From CAWGOF01 sp963824225 (lineage in GTDB: Bacteria > Acidobacteriota > Polarisedimenticolia > Polarisedimenticolales > Polarisedimenticolaceae), in NCBI GenBank assembly GCA_963824225.1, contig CAWGOF010000003.1, positions 2,294,001 to 2,358,000 of the forward strand: a stretch of 64,000 nt of DNA, written 5' to 3'. Made by a program: the position numbers and the translations under genes. Below are positions 7,736 to 16,073 of the stretch, one piece after another. Below the pieces are notes generated by a model. The model saw only the letters and a list, made by a program, of their open reading frames with translations, had not been told where the DNA came from and searched no databases. Within the stretch, counting starts at the first letter, position 1. Every line of letters begins with the position of its first letter.

Positions 7736-8512
7736 TCAACCCAGCTCGATCACGGCGAAGTGCGCGCCCTGCGGGTCGGCGAGCACGGCGAAGCGTCACA
7801 CGTCCGGGACGTCGCGCGGCGGCATGACCACCTGTCCCCCGAGCGCAGACGCCTGGGCCACGATGGCGTCGCAATCCGTGACCGCGAGATAGCTCAGCCA
7901 GTTCGGCGGAACCGGATCCCACGACGGATCGATCTTCATCATCCCGCCGATCGACCGGTTGCCGAGCTGCCACTCCGTGTAGGCCATCGCCGGGGCGCTG
8001 GCCTTGGCCCGCCATCCGAACAGGCCCGAGTAGAACTCGGCTGCGCTGGCCGGGTCGGTCGTCGCGAGCTCGCTCCAGCCGAACGTGTGCGGCTCCATGT
8101 CGAACCGGCCCGCACCGGCATGCTCGCCGGCCTGGAACACCGCGATCGCCGCGCCCTGCCGGTCCTGGAGGAACGCCATCCGGCCCACGTTGGGCACGTC
8201 CATCGGCTCGGCGAGAACGGTGCCTCCGAGCGCGCGGGCCTTGGTCACCGTCGCGTCGACGTCGTCCGTCGCGACGTAGACCATCCAGTGCGGGGGCACC
8301 CCGGCGAACTGCGGTCCCTCGAGCTTGTACATGCCCGCGAGGTCCGCGCCGCGGTGCTGGAACAACGTGTAGATCCCCATCGGGCCCATCGGCACGTCGG
8401 TCGTGCTCCAACCCAGGAGCGACGTGTAGAACCCGCGAGCCGCGTCGACGTTCGTCGTGCCGAGCTCGTACCAGCAGAACTCGCCGGCGGCCCAGCGCTT
8501 GGACGGTGCCAT
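7736..8512 (-). CDS. Two-domain VOC (glyoxalase/bleomycin resistance) family protein with an in-frame TGA
   Basis: Two beta-alpha-beta-beta-beta VOC modules in tandem: the first about 10-125 (FCWYELGTTNVDAARGFY), the second about 138-258 (FGWSELATTDPASAAEFY). The fold usually binds a metal and small substrates; the substrate is unknown here. Reading stops at TGA 7796-7798, but the next 19 codons in the same frame (RFAVLADPQGAHFAVIELG) complete the second module and end at TGA 7736. The equivalent point in the first module reads PNVGRMAFLQDRQGA, so the stop replaces a Gly codon; GGA to TGA is a single change. A sequence error or a very recent nonsense mutation is likely. Without the tail the last beta-strand is lost. 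Confidence 0.85.
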
Positions 8513-8566
8513 CCTGATCCTCCCGCACTCGTTCGTGCCGTGCCCCTGGGCGCGATTCTACTCTGC

Positions 8567-9694
8567 TCATCGAGACTGCAGGTACACGAAAGCGGCCAGG
8601 ACGGCGAGCCCGAGGATCACGAGCAGCGCGATCTTCCACGGGCTCTTGGGATAGTGGCCGGCGACCGCACCGGTCACGCCGTTCGTCACGACCTGCCACG
8701 CCCGGCCGCCGAACCGGTACGACAGGAGCCACGCGGGGACGAGGATGTGCTTGAACGTCTCGCCCTGGAACATCGGGTCGACGGTCAGGTTACGCTGCGT
8801 GTCGCCCGGCACTTCCCGCGCGCACAGCGCGCGGAGCTGCTGGACCATCGACTCGCGGGCCCGCTGCGCCGCCTCGACCAGGACGACCTGGTAATGCTCG
8901 ACCAGGAACCCCGCCAGGTACGCGGTGTCGTACGGGACGAGCTCGTGGGTCGGAAACGGCTCGATCCGCCGCAACAGGTCGAGATCCACGCCGCGCGTCG
9001 CGGCGATCGGCTCGTCGTCGAACCGGTGATCGATCTCGCCAGCGGCCGGGGCCCAGCGCACGTGCCGCACGCGACGCGACGCGAGCCTGCCTCGCGAGTC
9101 GCGCACGGTCTCGGTCGTGTAGTAGTAGGTTCCGGACTCGGCGGTCCAGCGGCAGTGCACCGCGGCGTCGAACGTCCAGTACGGCAGGTACACACCGCGC
9201 ACCGCGTCGAGCGCCGCGTGGCGCCCGAGCGCGCCTGGCGCGAGCCAGCGCCGGGAGAGCCAGCCGCGCACGACCTCGCGGGCTCGGTCGACCGGAACGC
9301 GGAACGGCAGAACGCTCTGCGGGCGCAGGGGCGCCCGGATCTCGGCGTAGTCCACGAGCGCGGACGAGCCGCAGAACTCGCAGTTCTGGCCCACGCGCGC
9401 GGGATCGAACACCGTTACGGCCTGGCAGCTCCGGCATCGCACGCTGCGCTTCGTCGTTTGCCAGCCGCGCAGCTCGTCGGGCATCTCCCGCAGCGTCCGG
9501 ACGAGATCGATCTCGCGCACGTGACCCGTATCGCGATCGAGCTCGGCCGGTGCGACGGTCCCGCAGTGGGGACACACGAGCGCCTGGCGCCCCGGGCTCC
9601 ATTCGGCCTGGGCGCCGCACGCCGCGCACGCGTGCTTCTCGAGCGCGGTGTGCTCAGTCGGCGAGGTAGGACTCGAGCGTCGATCGCTTGACAC
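8567..9694 (-). CDS. Zinc-ribbon membrane protein next to an SPFH gene
   Basis: About 375 residues. Two zinc ribbons near the N-terminus (CAACGA paired with CPHCGT, then CRSCQA paired with CEFCGS), a conserved middle region resembling bacterial proteins annotated as zinc-ribbon or primosomal-N'-like (GVYLPYWTFDA, then a TYYYT strand, PFPTHELVPYDTAYLAGFLVEHYQV, VPAWLLSYRFGG), and one C-terminal transmembrane helix (WKIALLVILGLAVLAAFVYL). The ribbons therefore probably face the cytoplasm with the protein tail-anchored. GTG at 9694 is the best start, overlapping the SPFH gene by 41 bp; ATG at 9754 is possible. Partner genes of this kind are often next to SPFH/virion-core-like genes, which suggests a joint membrane-associated role (inference). 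Confidence 0.75.
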   Translation of the reverse strand: MSSDRRSSPTSPTEHTALEKHACAACGAQAEWSPGRQALVCPHCGTVAPAELDRDTGHVREIDLVRTLREMPDELRGWQTTKRSVRCRSCQAVTVFDPARVGQNCEFCGSSALVDYAEIRAPLRPQSVLPFRVPVDRAREVVRGWLSRRWLAPGALGRHAALDAVRGVYLPYWTFDAAVHCRWTAESGTYYYTTETVRDSRGRLASRRVRHVRWAPAAGEIDHRFDDEPIAATRGVDLDLLRRIEPFPTHELVPYDTAYLAGFLVEHYQVVLVEAAQRARESMVQQLRALCAREVPGDTQRNLTVDPMFQGETFKHILVPAWLLSYRFGGRAWQVVTNGVTGAVAGHYPKSPWKIALLVILGLAVLAAFVYLQSR

Positions 9695-10688
9695 GCCAGC
9701 TCTCGCCGATCTTTTTCCCCGCGAGCTCGCCTGACTCGAGGAGCTCGAGCACATCCGATGCGGGGACGCCGAGCGCGGTCGCGACGTCGGCCGGCGAAAG
9801 CAGCTCGGGCAGCCCGCTGCGTGCCGCTGGCGCTCCCGAGAGCGCCCCCTGCTGCAGCATCTGCTGGGCCATCGCCAGTCCCACCGCCAGCTCCGTGGCG
9901 GTCCCCGCCGGTCCGCCCGCGCCGGTCTCGAGGCCGCGCCCGAGCTGGTACTTGACGTACGCGTTCAGGTCCTGCACCGCGGCCATGCTCGAGCGCTTGT
10001 CCAGCGCCTCCTCGACCTCGGGCGGCAACGAGACGTTCTCGACGACGAACGTGGCGATCTCGAGACCGTACTTGGCCCGGACCGCCGGATTGATCAGCGG
10101 CAGCAGCGCCTCGCCGAGCTCGGTGTAGCGCTGCGCCACGTCGAGCACGGGGATCTTCGACGTCGCCAGGGCCTCGCTGAACACGCTCACCAGGCGCGAG
10201 CGCATCGTGTCCGCGAACTCGTCGAGCCGGAAGTCATGGTCCGATCCCGAAACCTCGCGCAGGAACGTCGCGACGTCCGCGACACGGAAGTCGTACGTGC
10301 CGAACGCGCGAGCCCGCACGACGCCCAGGTCCTCGTCGCGCATCATGATCGGATTCGACGTGCCCCACTTGTTGCCGGTGAACAGCCGGGTGTTGACGTA
10401 GTACACGTCGGCCTTGAACGGCGATTCGAAGCCGTACTTCCAGGATTTCAGCCGCGTCAGGATCGGGATGTTGTCGGTCGCCAGCGTGTGCTTTCCCGGG
10501 CCGAACGAGTCGCCGAACTCGCCGACGTAGACGAACTGCGCGGTCTGCGACTCGCGCACGATCAGCTGGGCTCCGCGCTTGATCGCCTTGTCGTCGTCCG
10601 GAAAGCGCCACGCCAGGGTGTCCCGGGAATCGTCGGTCCATTCGATGATCTCGATCAGCTCGCCCTTGAGAAAGTCCAGGAGACCCAT
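9654..10688 (-). CDS. SPFH (virion-core-like) protein with a C-terminal excisionase-type HTH
   Basis: 344 residues. The start MGLLDFLKGELIEIIEW is typical of the YdjL/virion-core-like SPFH group; the SPFH domain spans about 20-250 (IVRESQTAQFVYVGEFGD, TYDFRVADVATFLREVSG, LEIATFVVENVSLPPEVEEALDKR). A Gly/Ala linker follows, then residues about 293-344 (LSPADVATALGVPASDVLELLESGE to WRVKRSTLESYLAD) form a MerR/excisionase-type helix-turn-helix (HTH_17), where relatives often carry a zinc ribbon. SPFH proteins form oligomeric rings on membranes; the HTH could bind DNA or act only as a protein module. The start has AGAGGAG upstream. It overlaps the zinc-ribbon membrane gene. Confidence 0.85.
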   Translation of the reverse strand: MGLLDFLKGELIEIIEWTDDSRDTLAWRFPDDDKAIKRGAQLIVRESQTAQFVYVGEFGDSFGPGKHTLATDNIPILTRLKSWKYGFESPFKADVYYVNTRLFTGNKWGTSNPIMMRDEDLGVVRARAFGTYDFRVADVATFLREVSGSDHDFRLDEFADTMRSRLVSVFSEALATSKIPVLDVAQRYTELGEALLPLINPAVRAKYGLEIATFVVENVSLPPEVEEALDKRSSMAAVQDLNAYVKYQLGRGLETGAGGPAGTATELAVGLAMAQQMLQQGALSGAPAARSGLPELLSPADVATALGVPASDVLELLESGELAGKKIGESWRVKRSTLESYLAD

Positions 10689-10728
10689 GTGCACTCCTCT
10701 GGCCCGCATCGAACGGAGATCGATCATC

Positions 10729-11907
10729 CTACTCCAGGACGACCTCGCGTGGCGGAGGCCGCAGGTTGTAGCTCGACGCCATCGCGATCCCGTACGCCCC
10801 GACGTTCTCGATGAGCAGCACGTCACCGGGGTGCGTGTCGGGCAACGGTCGATCACGACCGAGGACGTCGGCGGTCTCGCAGATCGGCCCGACGACGTGC
10901 CACGGGCCGATCGGCGGATCGTCGAGCCGCGACAGGTTGTGGATGCCGTGCCACGCTCCGTAGAGTGCGGGCCGCACGAGCGCATTCATTCCCACGGCCA
11001 GGCCGACGAACCGCACACCGCGCTTCGTGCGCACCTGGGTCACCGGAGACACGAGCACGCCGGCCTCGCTGACGAGGTAGCGCCCCGGCTCGAGCCGCAG
11101 CGCGAGACCGCCGAGCGTGGCGCGTAGCGCGGCCAGCCCACGCTCGATCCGCGCGAGATCGAGCGGCGATTGCCCCGGCCGCGACGGAACGCCGAGCCCG
11201 CCACCGGGGTCGAGCCACTCGAGGTCGGGAAACGAGGGTACGAGCTCGAGGAGCGCGCGGGTCGTATCGGTCCACACGCCGGGATCGAGGATCCCGCTGC
11301 CCACGTGCGCGTGGAGACCGGCGATGCGCGCGCCCACGCGTGCGACCGCCTCGCGCACCACGGCCACGTCGGTCGTGGCGCAGCCGAACTTGGCTTCGCG
11401 ACCCGCGGTGCGGACCTTCTCGTGATGGCCGCGACCGAAGCCCGGATCGACGCGCAGGCCGACCGAACGGCCACGGAACGTCTCCGGTGCGAGACCGACC
11501 GGTTCCGCGCCGTCGATGACGCATTCGGCGCCCGCGTCGAGCGCCGTCGCGTATTCGTCGATCGGACAGAAGCTCGGCGTGAACAGCATCGGGACATCGG
11601 GGCCCAGGATGCTCCGGGCGTGCCGGACCTCGGCGGCCGACACGCACTCGACGCCGCACCCCTCGCGCGCGAGCGCGCCCAGAAGCTGCGCATTCGCGTT
11701 GGCCTTCATGGCGTAGTACAGCCGGGACACGGAGCGCAGCGTCGTCCGGAGCTTCCGCGCGCGGTCGATCGTCGTCGGCAGGTGATAGACGTAGCGCGGC
11801 TCGCCGTCGCGCACGAGGGCCAGCAGACGATCGCGCTCGGCGTGCCACCATGGCTCGCGCGCGACGGTCGATTCCGAGCGCTCAGCCGTCGGCGGTTCCG
11901 GCTGCAC
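10729..11907 (-). CDS. lysA: PLP-dependent decarboxylase, diaminopimelate decarboxylase-like
   Basis: Fold-type III PLP decarboxylase that probably converts meso-diaminopimelate to lysine. Seen: YAMKAN with the PLP lysine at about 68, the HVGSG strand, DPGGGLG phosphate-binding loop, EPGRYLV, CETADVLGRD (active-site Cys and Asp) and ENVGAYGIAMASSYN. 392 residues, slightly short for LysA (410-430). The opening PWWHAERDRLLALV to YVYHL resembles the decarboxylase half of bifunctional aspartokinase/LysA proteins, but no kinase domain is present. GTG at 11907 has AGGAG 4 bp upstream and overlaps the PAS gene by 26 bp. Ornithine/arginine or related decarboxylase activity cannot be excluded. Confidence 0.82.
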   Translation of the reverse strand: MQPEPPTAERSESTVAREPWWHAERDRLLALVRDGEPRYVYHLPTTIDRARKLRTTLRSVSRLYYAMKANANAQLLGALAREGCGVECVSAAEVRHARSILGPDVPMLFTPSFCPIDEYATALDAGAECVIDGAEPVGLAPETFRGRSVGLRVDPGFGRGHHEKVRTAGREAKFGCATTDVAVVREAVARVGARIAGLHAHVGSGILDPGVWTDTTRALLELVPSFPDLEWLDPGGGLGVPSRPGQSPLDLARIERGLAALRATLGGLALRLEPGRYLVSEAGVLVSPVTQVRTKRGVRFVGLAVGMNALVRPALYGAWHGIHNLSRLDDPPIGPWHVVGPICETADVLGRDRPLPDTHPGDVLLIENVGAYGIAMASSYNLRPPPREVVLE

Positions 11908-12304
11908 TCGACTCCTCGTCGAACACGACGCCGAAGCAGTCGTCCGGCATCGGGAACGCCCGGGTGACGTACCGCCCGTGGCGGACATTCGCGTCCCCGT
12001 ACTCGACCACGCCGACGCGGCGCGAGGATTGCTCGCGCACGACGTCCGCGAATCGCTCGAGCACGCTCGTCCCGTCGAGCGCCGGAAACGCCTCGAGGAT
12101 CAGCAGTCCGATCCGTCGACCGAGGTCGGTCTCGGTCACCCGGGACGCCTCGCGGTTGGCGTAGATCAGGCGGGCGGTGCGGATGTCGTCGGGCCGCTCG
12201 ACGTGATACACGAGGAGACCGACGTTGATCTCGGAGAAGATCGCGTCGATGACGCTGAGGATCGGCGCGAACCTCGGGAGCTTGTAGAACTGCTGGCGTT
12301 CCAT
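11882..12304 (-). CDS. Single PAS-domain protein
   Basis: 140 residues, almost entirely one PAS fold (about 15-125): IFSEINVGLLVYHVE, RLIYANREASRVTETDLGRR, ILEAFPALDGTSVLERFADVV and a final beta pair. No kinase, GGDEF or HTH output is attached, so it is a free-standing sensor or adaptor. No ligand-specific residue (heme His, flavin Cys) can be assigned by eye. It follows the thioredoxin-like gene by 10 bp and overlaps the decarboxylase start, so it is probably co-transcribed and translationally coupled. Confidence 0.8.
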   Translation of the reverse strand: MERQQFYKLPRFAPILSVIDAIFSEINVGLLVYHVERPDDIRTARLIYANREASRVTETDLGRRIGLLILEAFPALDGTSVLERFADVVREQSSRRVGVVEYGDANVRHGRYVTRAFPMPDDCFGVVFDEESSAAGTADG

Positions 12305-12314
12305 CCCACGCGTA

Positions 12315-13464
12315 CTACAGCAGCGCCTTCTTCTTTTCTTCGATCGTCTTCGCCAGGTCGGTGTGGGAGTCGAGCACGGCCGAGTCGATCACACCATCCG
12401 GACGGATGATCAGGATCGTCGGGGTCGAGGTCACCTGATACAGCGCGCTGGCGTGCAGATCCTGGTCGACGAGCGTGGGGAACACGAAGCCGTTCAGGTC
12501 GCAGAATTCCTTCGTCTTGACCCGCGTCGCGTCGCTCGCGACCTGGGCCGCGGTTACGACATTCACGCCGCCGGGCTTGGTCTTGAGCCACGCGTTGATC
12601 TCGGGCAGCGAGCGCCGGCAGTGCGGGCAGTCGACCGACCAGAAGATCAGCACGTTGACCTGGTCGGCCTTGAGCATCGTCGACAAGCTGCTGCTCGATG
12701 CTCGTCGTCACGAGCGGAGCCTTGAAGTCGGGGCACTTCTTGCCCACGAGCTCCTTCACCGGATAGTACCGCTCGAGGAAGCCGTAGGTGCCGAGCGCTC
12801 CGGTCTGGGCGACGCGGTCGATCGCGGTGCGGACCGTCATCTTGTACTCGAGGGCCTGGTCGAGGCTGCCGCCGTTCGTCAGCCGCAGTCGCCCTTCCCG
12901 GTCGAGGATCGTGATGTTCGGTACCGATTGCACGCGCAGACGCTGCCCGATCTCGAAATCCGTGTCGTCGAGGACCGGAATGTCGAGGCTCATCTCGTTC
13001 ACCCGGCTCTCGATCGCCGCGTCGTCACGCTCGGTGCGGCGCAGGACGACCGCGAACAGCCCGAGCTTGTCCCGGCCGAGCTCCGCGACGAGCCCGTCGA
13101 GCGTGTCGAGCATCTCGTCGGCTCGCTGGTTCCCGGGGATCCAGTAGAACAGGATCATCGGCCGCGCACCGATCTCCCGACTCAGATCGACACGCTCGGG
13201 CTGCTTGGGCCGGTGATTCAGGTTCGCGTAGCTCCCGGCGGTGAACTTCTCGCCGAACCGCGAGGGTGGCACGGACGGCGGGGTGGCCTTCGCTGCAGGT
13301 GAGGCCGCAGGCGCCGCGGACGCCGCGGCCGATCGCTCCGCCGAACCGGCCTCGGGGGAGCAGCCGAGAGCCACGCAGCACGCGAGCAGGCAGGGCACGA
13401 AGGCCCGATGCAAGTTCGCCGTGGGCACGGTTTTCGGTCGCACGAGGGCGAGATTATAGTCCAT
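12315..13464 (-). CDS. Thioredoxin-fold lipoprotein with two domains, one frameshift
   Basis: Lipoprotein signal ending LLACCVALGC (acylated Cys about 35), an Ala/Pro-rich linker, then a redoxin-like domain (about 80-235; FYWIPGNQRADEMLDTLDGL, SVPNITILDREGRLR) in which the CxxC is replaced, followed by a second thioredoxin/TlpA domain with a true redox site VDCPHC (FWSVDCPHCRRSLPEI) and STPTILIIRPDG. The two parts are in different frames; removing one base in the AA at 12685-12686 restores a 382-residue protein reading EQQLSTMLKAD across the join. The indel is probably a sequence error. Likely role: periplasmic thiol-disulfide chemistry. The ATG lies inside the mocA stop region (11-bp overlap). 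Confidence 0.78.
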
Positions 13465-14041
13465 GGCCGCGGGGCGGGCGATCCGGCGGATGGTCGACGT
13501 CGAACGCCCCGTCCGGCCAGTCGAAACGCGCGATCTCGGGCTCGTCGAGGAGCACCGCCTTCGCTCCACGGTCGCCCGCGAGGGCCATCAAACGCTCGAA
13601 TCGCGACCGTGGAAACACGGCCGGCGGCCCGATCGTTCCGGCGTACGCGCACGCGGTCGTTCGGATCGCGCCGTCGTCGCCGACGGCCGTGGCGAGCACC
13701 CGACCCAACACCTGCGCATCGATGGCCGGTACGTCGCACGGCACGAGCAGCACGCCTGCCGTCTCCGGCTCCTGAGCCGCCGCTCGGACACCGCAGCGAA
13801 TCGAGGACGCCATGCCTTCGGGCCACCCTGGATTCGTCAGCACGCGGACCGCGAGGCCGTCGATCGCTCCGCGCGTCTCGTCGGCATGCGCGCCAACGAC
13901 GACGAACACGGGAGCGCAGCCCGCACCCAGTGCCGCCTCGACGGTCCATCGGACGAGAGGCTTGCCGTGGTGCACGCGAACCTGCTTGGGGCCGCCGAAG
14001 CGCCGCCCGGCTCCGGCGGCGAGGACGACCGCGGCGATCAT
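13454..14041 (-). CDS. mocA: MobA-like nucleotidyltransferase (molybdenum cofactor cytidylyltransferase type)
   Basis: 195 residues with the nucleotidyltransferase signature VVLAAGAGRRFGGPKQ at 5-20, GKPLVRW, the VPCDVPAID metal-binding region and the IGPPAVFPRSRFERL strand typical of MocA/CoxF-type enzymes, which attach CMP (or GMP) to molybdopterin. The C-terminus DIDHPPD-like (DVDHPPD) also fits. It overlaps xdhC by 4 bp (ATGA), the usual pairing: XdhC matures and MocA activates cofactor for xanthine dehydrogenase/CO dehydrogenase-type enzymes. No such apoenzyme gene lies in the window. Confidence 0.87.
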   Translation of the reverse strand: MIAAVVLAAGAGRRFGGPKQVRVHHGKPLVRWTVEAALGAGCAPVFVVVGAHADETRGAIDGLAVRVLTNPGWPEGMASSIRCGVRAAAQEPETAGVLLVPCDVPAIDAQVLGRVLATAVGDDGAIRTTACAYAGTIGPPAVFPRSRFERLMALAGDRGAKAVLLDEPEIARFDWPDGAFDVDHPPDRPPRGHGL

Positions 14042-15174
14042 CGGGCGTGGCGGCTCGGGTGCAGCGCATCGCTGCGATCCCGCAGGAATCCGCCGTGACG
14101 ACCCGCGAACCGCGCCTGGATCTCGGCCAGGATCGATAGCGCGATCTCGGACGGGGTCTCAGCGCCGATGTCGAGCCCCACCGGGCCATGGATCGGACCG
14201 CCGAGCTGCGCTCCTTCGACGGCCGCGATGAGCTTCTGCGCCCTCCGCCGCGGGCCCAGGAGCCCGATGTACGGCGCGCCGCGATCGACCAGGAACTCGA
14301 GGATTCGACGATCGTGGAGGAAGTTGTGCGTCAGCACGACCGACGCCGACCGATCGTCGATCCCGGGCACAGCGCTCCCGATCAGATCGGGCCCGATCTG
14401 CTCGGGATCGAAGAGCACGACTCGCCGCGCGCCCGGGAACCGCTCGGGACGAGCGACGGCCGGCCGCGGATCGGCCACGGTCACGTCCCATCCGAGACCG
14501 GTCGCGAGATGGACGAGCGGAGCGGCATCCGCCCCCGCGCCAAAGACGAAGAGCGCGATCGGCGGCTCGACGTGCTCGACCAGCACCTCGAGGCTCCCCG
14601 CGCCGCAGGCCACCGTCGCAACCCTGGATCGGCGCTCGCGGAGCGCGCTCCGCGCCGCGCCGACGATCCCGGTCGTCGCATCCTCGTCCGCCCGCGCGTC
14701 GAGCACGGTCCCGTCGGCGTCCAGGTACCACCGGTCTCCGACTCGAGCCCGGTCGGTACCGGTCACCGAGAACGCCACCGCCATCACACCCGCCGTGCGC
14801 CGGTCGAGGCTCGCTCGGAGGAACTCGAGGTGCGCGGCGTCCACCGCCGGGTCGAGGCGTTCGAGGAGCACACGGATCTCGCCGCTGCAGCCGAGTCCGA
14901 GACCCCAGATCACGTCGTCGGGCGACCTCAGGTCGTAGACGACGGTCCGGGGCGTCTCAGACTCGTCGACCGCGCGAGCGCGCTCGGCAAGGTCCGCCTC
15001 GAGGCAGCCGCCGCTCACCAGGCCCACCCCGACCCCGTCGCGGCGCAGCAACATCCTGGCCCCCGGGCCTCGGTAGGCCGAGCCGGAGACGCGCACGACC
15101 GTGGCGAGGATGGCGCTCCTCCCCGCAGCTCGCTCCCGGTCCCACGCGTCGAGGATCGAACGCGTTTCGCTCAA
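14038..15174 (-). CDS. xdhC: XdhC/CoxI family molybdenum-cofactor maturation protein
   Basis: 378 residues. N-terminal XdhC/CoxI domain (GSAYRGPGARMLLRRDG, SGGCLEAD with the conserved Cys) and C-terminal XdhC Rossmann domain (LFVFGAGADAAPLVHLA, VLTHNFLHDRRILEFLVDRGAPYIGLLGPRRR). Known members bind molybdenum cofactor, promote its sulfuration and insert it into xanthine dehydrogenase-like enzymes. No ATG is available near the domain start; TTG at 15174 begins LSETRSILDAW, in line with relatives, though its ribosome binding site is weak. First gene of a seven-gene minus-strand run; the promoter must lie in the 104-bp divergent gap. Confidence 0.87.
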   Translation of the reverse strand: MSETRSILDAWDRERAAGRSAILATVVRVSGSAYRGPGARMLLRRDGVGVGLVSGGCLEADLAERARAVDESETPRTVVYDLRSPDDVIWGLGLGCSGEIRVLLERLDPAVDAAHLEFLRASLDRRTAGVMAVAFSVTGTDRARVGDRWYLDADGTVLDARADEDATTGIVGAARSALRERRSRVATVACGAGSLEVLVEHVEPPIALFVFGAGADAAPLVHLATGLGWDVTVADPRPAVARPERFPGARRVVLFDPEQIGPDLIGSAVPGIDDRSASVVLTHNFLHDRRILEFLVDRGAPYIGLLGPRRRAQKLIAAVEGAQLGGPIHGPVGLDIGAETPSEIALSILAEIQARFAGRHGGFLRDRSDALHPSRHAR

Positions 15175-15278
15175 CTTCTTGAGTCTAGCCCTCCCGCTCG
15201 CTGCCCGTGCGGTGTAGGCTTGTCGCTTCACCGGCCGTTTCCCTGGACCCTGGCCGACCGGGACCCTATCTTTCAAAT

Positions 15279-16073
15279 ATGAAAAGGCCCGGAATTGTAT
15301 ATGCGACGACGATCTCGGGCCTGACGCTCGTCTTCGTAGCGGCGGTCGGCTGTGCAGCGCGCGCGTCCGTGCACGCGGCGGTCCCGTCCGTGCCCCCCGC
15401 GCCTGCGGCGCCGGCCGTGGCCGGGCCGACGACGACCACAGACGGCGTGATTCACGTCGTCGAGCCGGGACAGACGCTGTGGCGCATCGCTCGAGCGTAC
15501 GGCGTGGGCGTCGAGGCCGTGCAGCAGGCAAACCACATTGCCGATCCATCGCGGATCGAGAACGGCCAGGCCCTTCGAATTCCGGGAGCCCACGGCGTTC
15601 GCGAGGTTCCACCGTTCCCCGCGCCGCTCCCGGTAGGGACCGAACCGACGCTCGATTCGCCGAGCGTCCTTGCTGCCGGGGCTTGGACCTGGCCCGTTCC
15701 CGGTGGGGAAGTGGTCGGCCGCTTCGGGGACGCGCGACGCGCGCACCGCCATGCCGGACTCGACATCCGCGGTCGCGCAGGCGAGCCCGTGGTCGCTGCC
15801 CGGGGCGGAAGAGTGCGCTACAGCGACGACACGCTTCGGGGCTACGGGATGACCGTCGTGATCGACCACGGCGACGGGACGTCGTCGCTCTACGGCCACA
15901 ACTCCAGGCTGCTGGTCAGAGAAGGGGACGACGTCCACGCAGGCCAGGAGATCGCGCGCCTCGGCAGCTCGGGCAACGCGACGACGCCGCATTGCCATTT
16001 CGAGATCCGTCGCGACGATCGACCGCTCGATCCGCTGCCGCTCTTCGACTCGCACGCGACGGGCACACGATGA
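15279..16073 (+). CDS. LysM-M23 lipoprotein, NlpD-type
   Basis: 264 residues. Lipoprotein signal (TLVFVAAVGC, acylated Cys25), Ala/Pro linker, LysM peptidoglycan-binding domain at about 57-101 (HVVEPGQTLWRIARAYGV), then an M23 domain at about 137-255. The zinc ligands of LytM peptidases are present: HAGLD gives His158 and Asp162, HCH gives His240, and catalytic His238; so unlike E. coli NlpD it should be an active endopeptidase. Likely role: peptidoglycan hydrolysis or remodelling at the outer membrane, for instance at division. The start is close to the TATCTT element, suggesting a short leader. Its stop overlaps the next gene by 4 bp. Confidence 0.92.
   Translation: MKRPGIVYATTISGLTLVFVAAVGCAARASVHAAVPSVPPAPAAPAVAGPTTTTDGVIHVVEPGQTLWRIARAYGVGVEAVQQANHIADPSRIENGQALRIPGAHGVREVPPFPAPLPVGTEPTLDSPSVLAAGAWTWPVPGGEVVGRFGDARRAHRHAGLDIRGRAGEPVVAARGGRVRYSDDTLRGYGMTVVIDHGDGTSSLYGHNSRLLVREGDDVHAGQEIARLGSSGNATTPHCHFEIRRDDRPLDPLPLFDSHATGTR

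Noticed and set aside
7796..7798. UGA recoded as glycine, or selenocysteine
   Set aside because: TGA ends many other genes here (mraZ, rsmH, ftsI, murF). The site aligns with Gly rather than Cys, and no SECIS-like hairpin follows.
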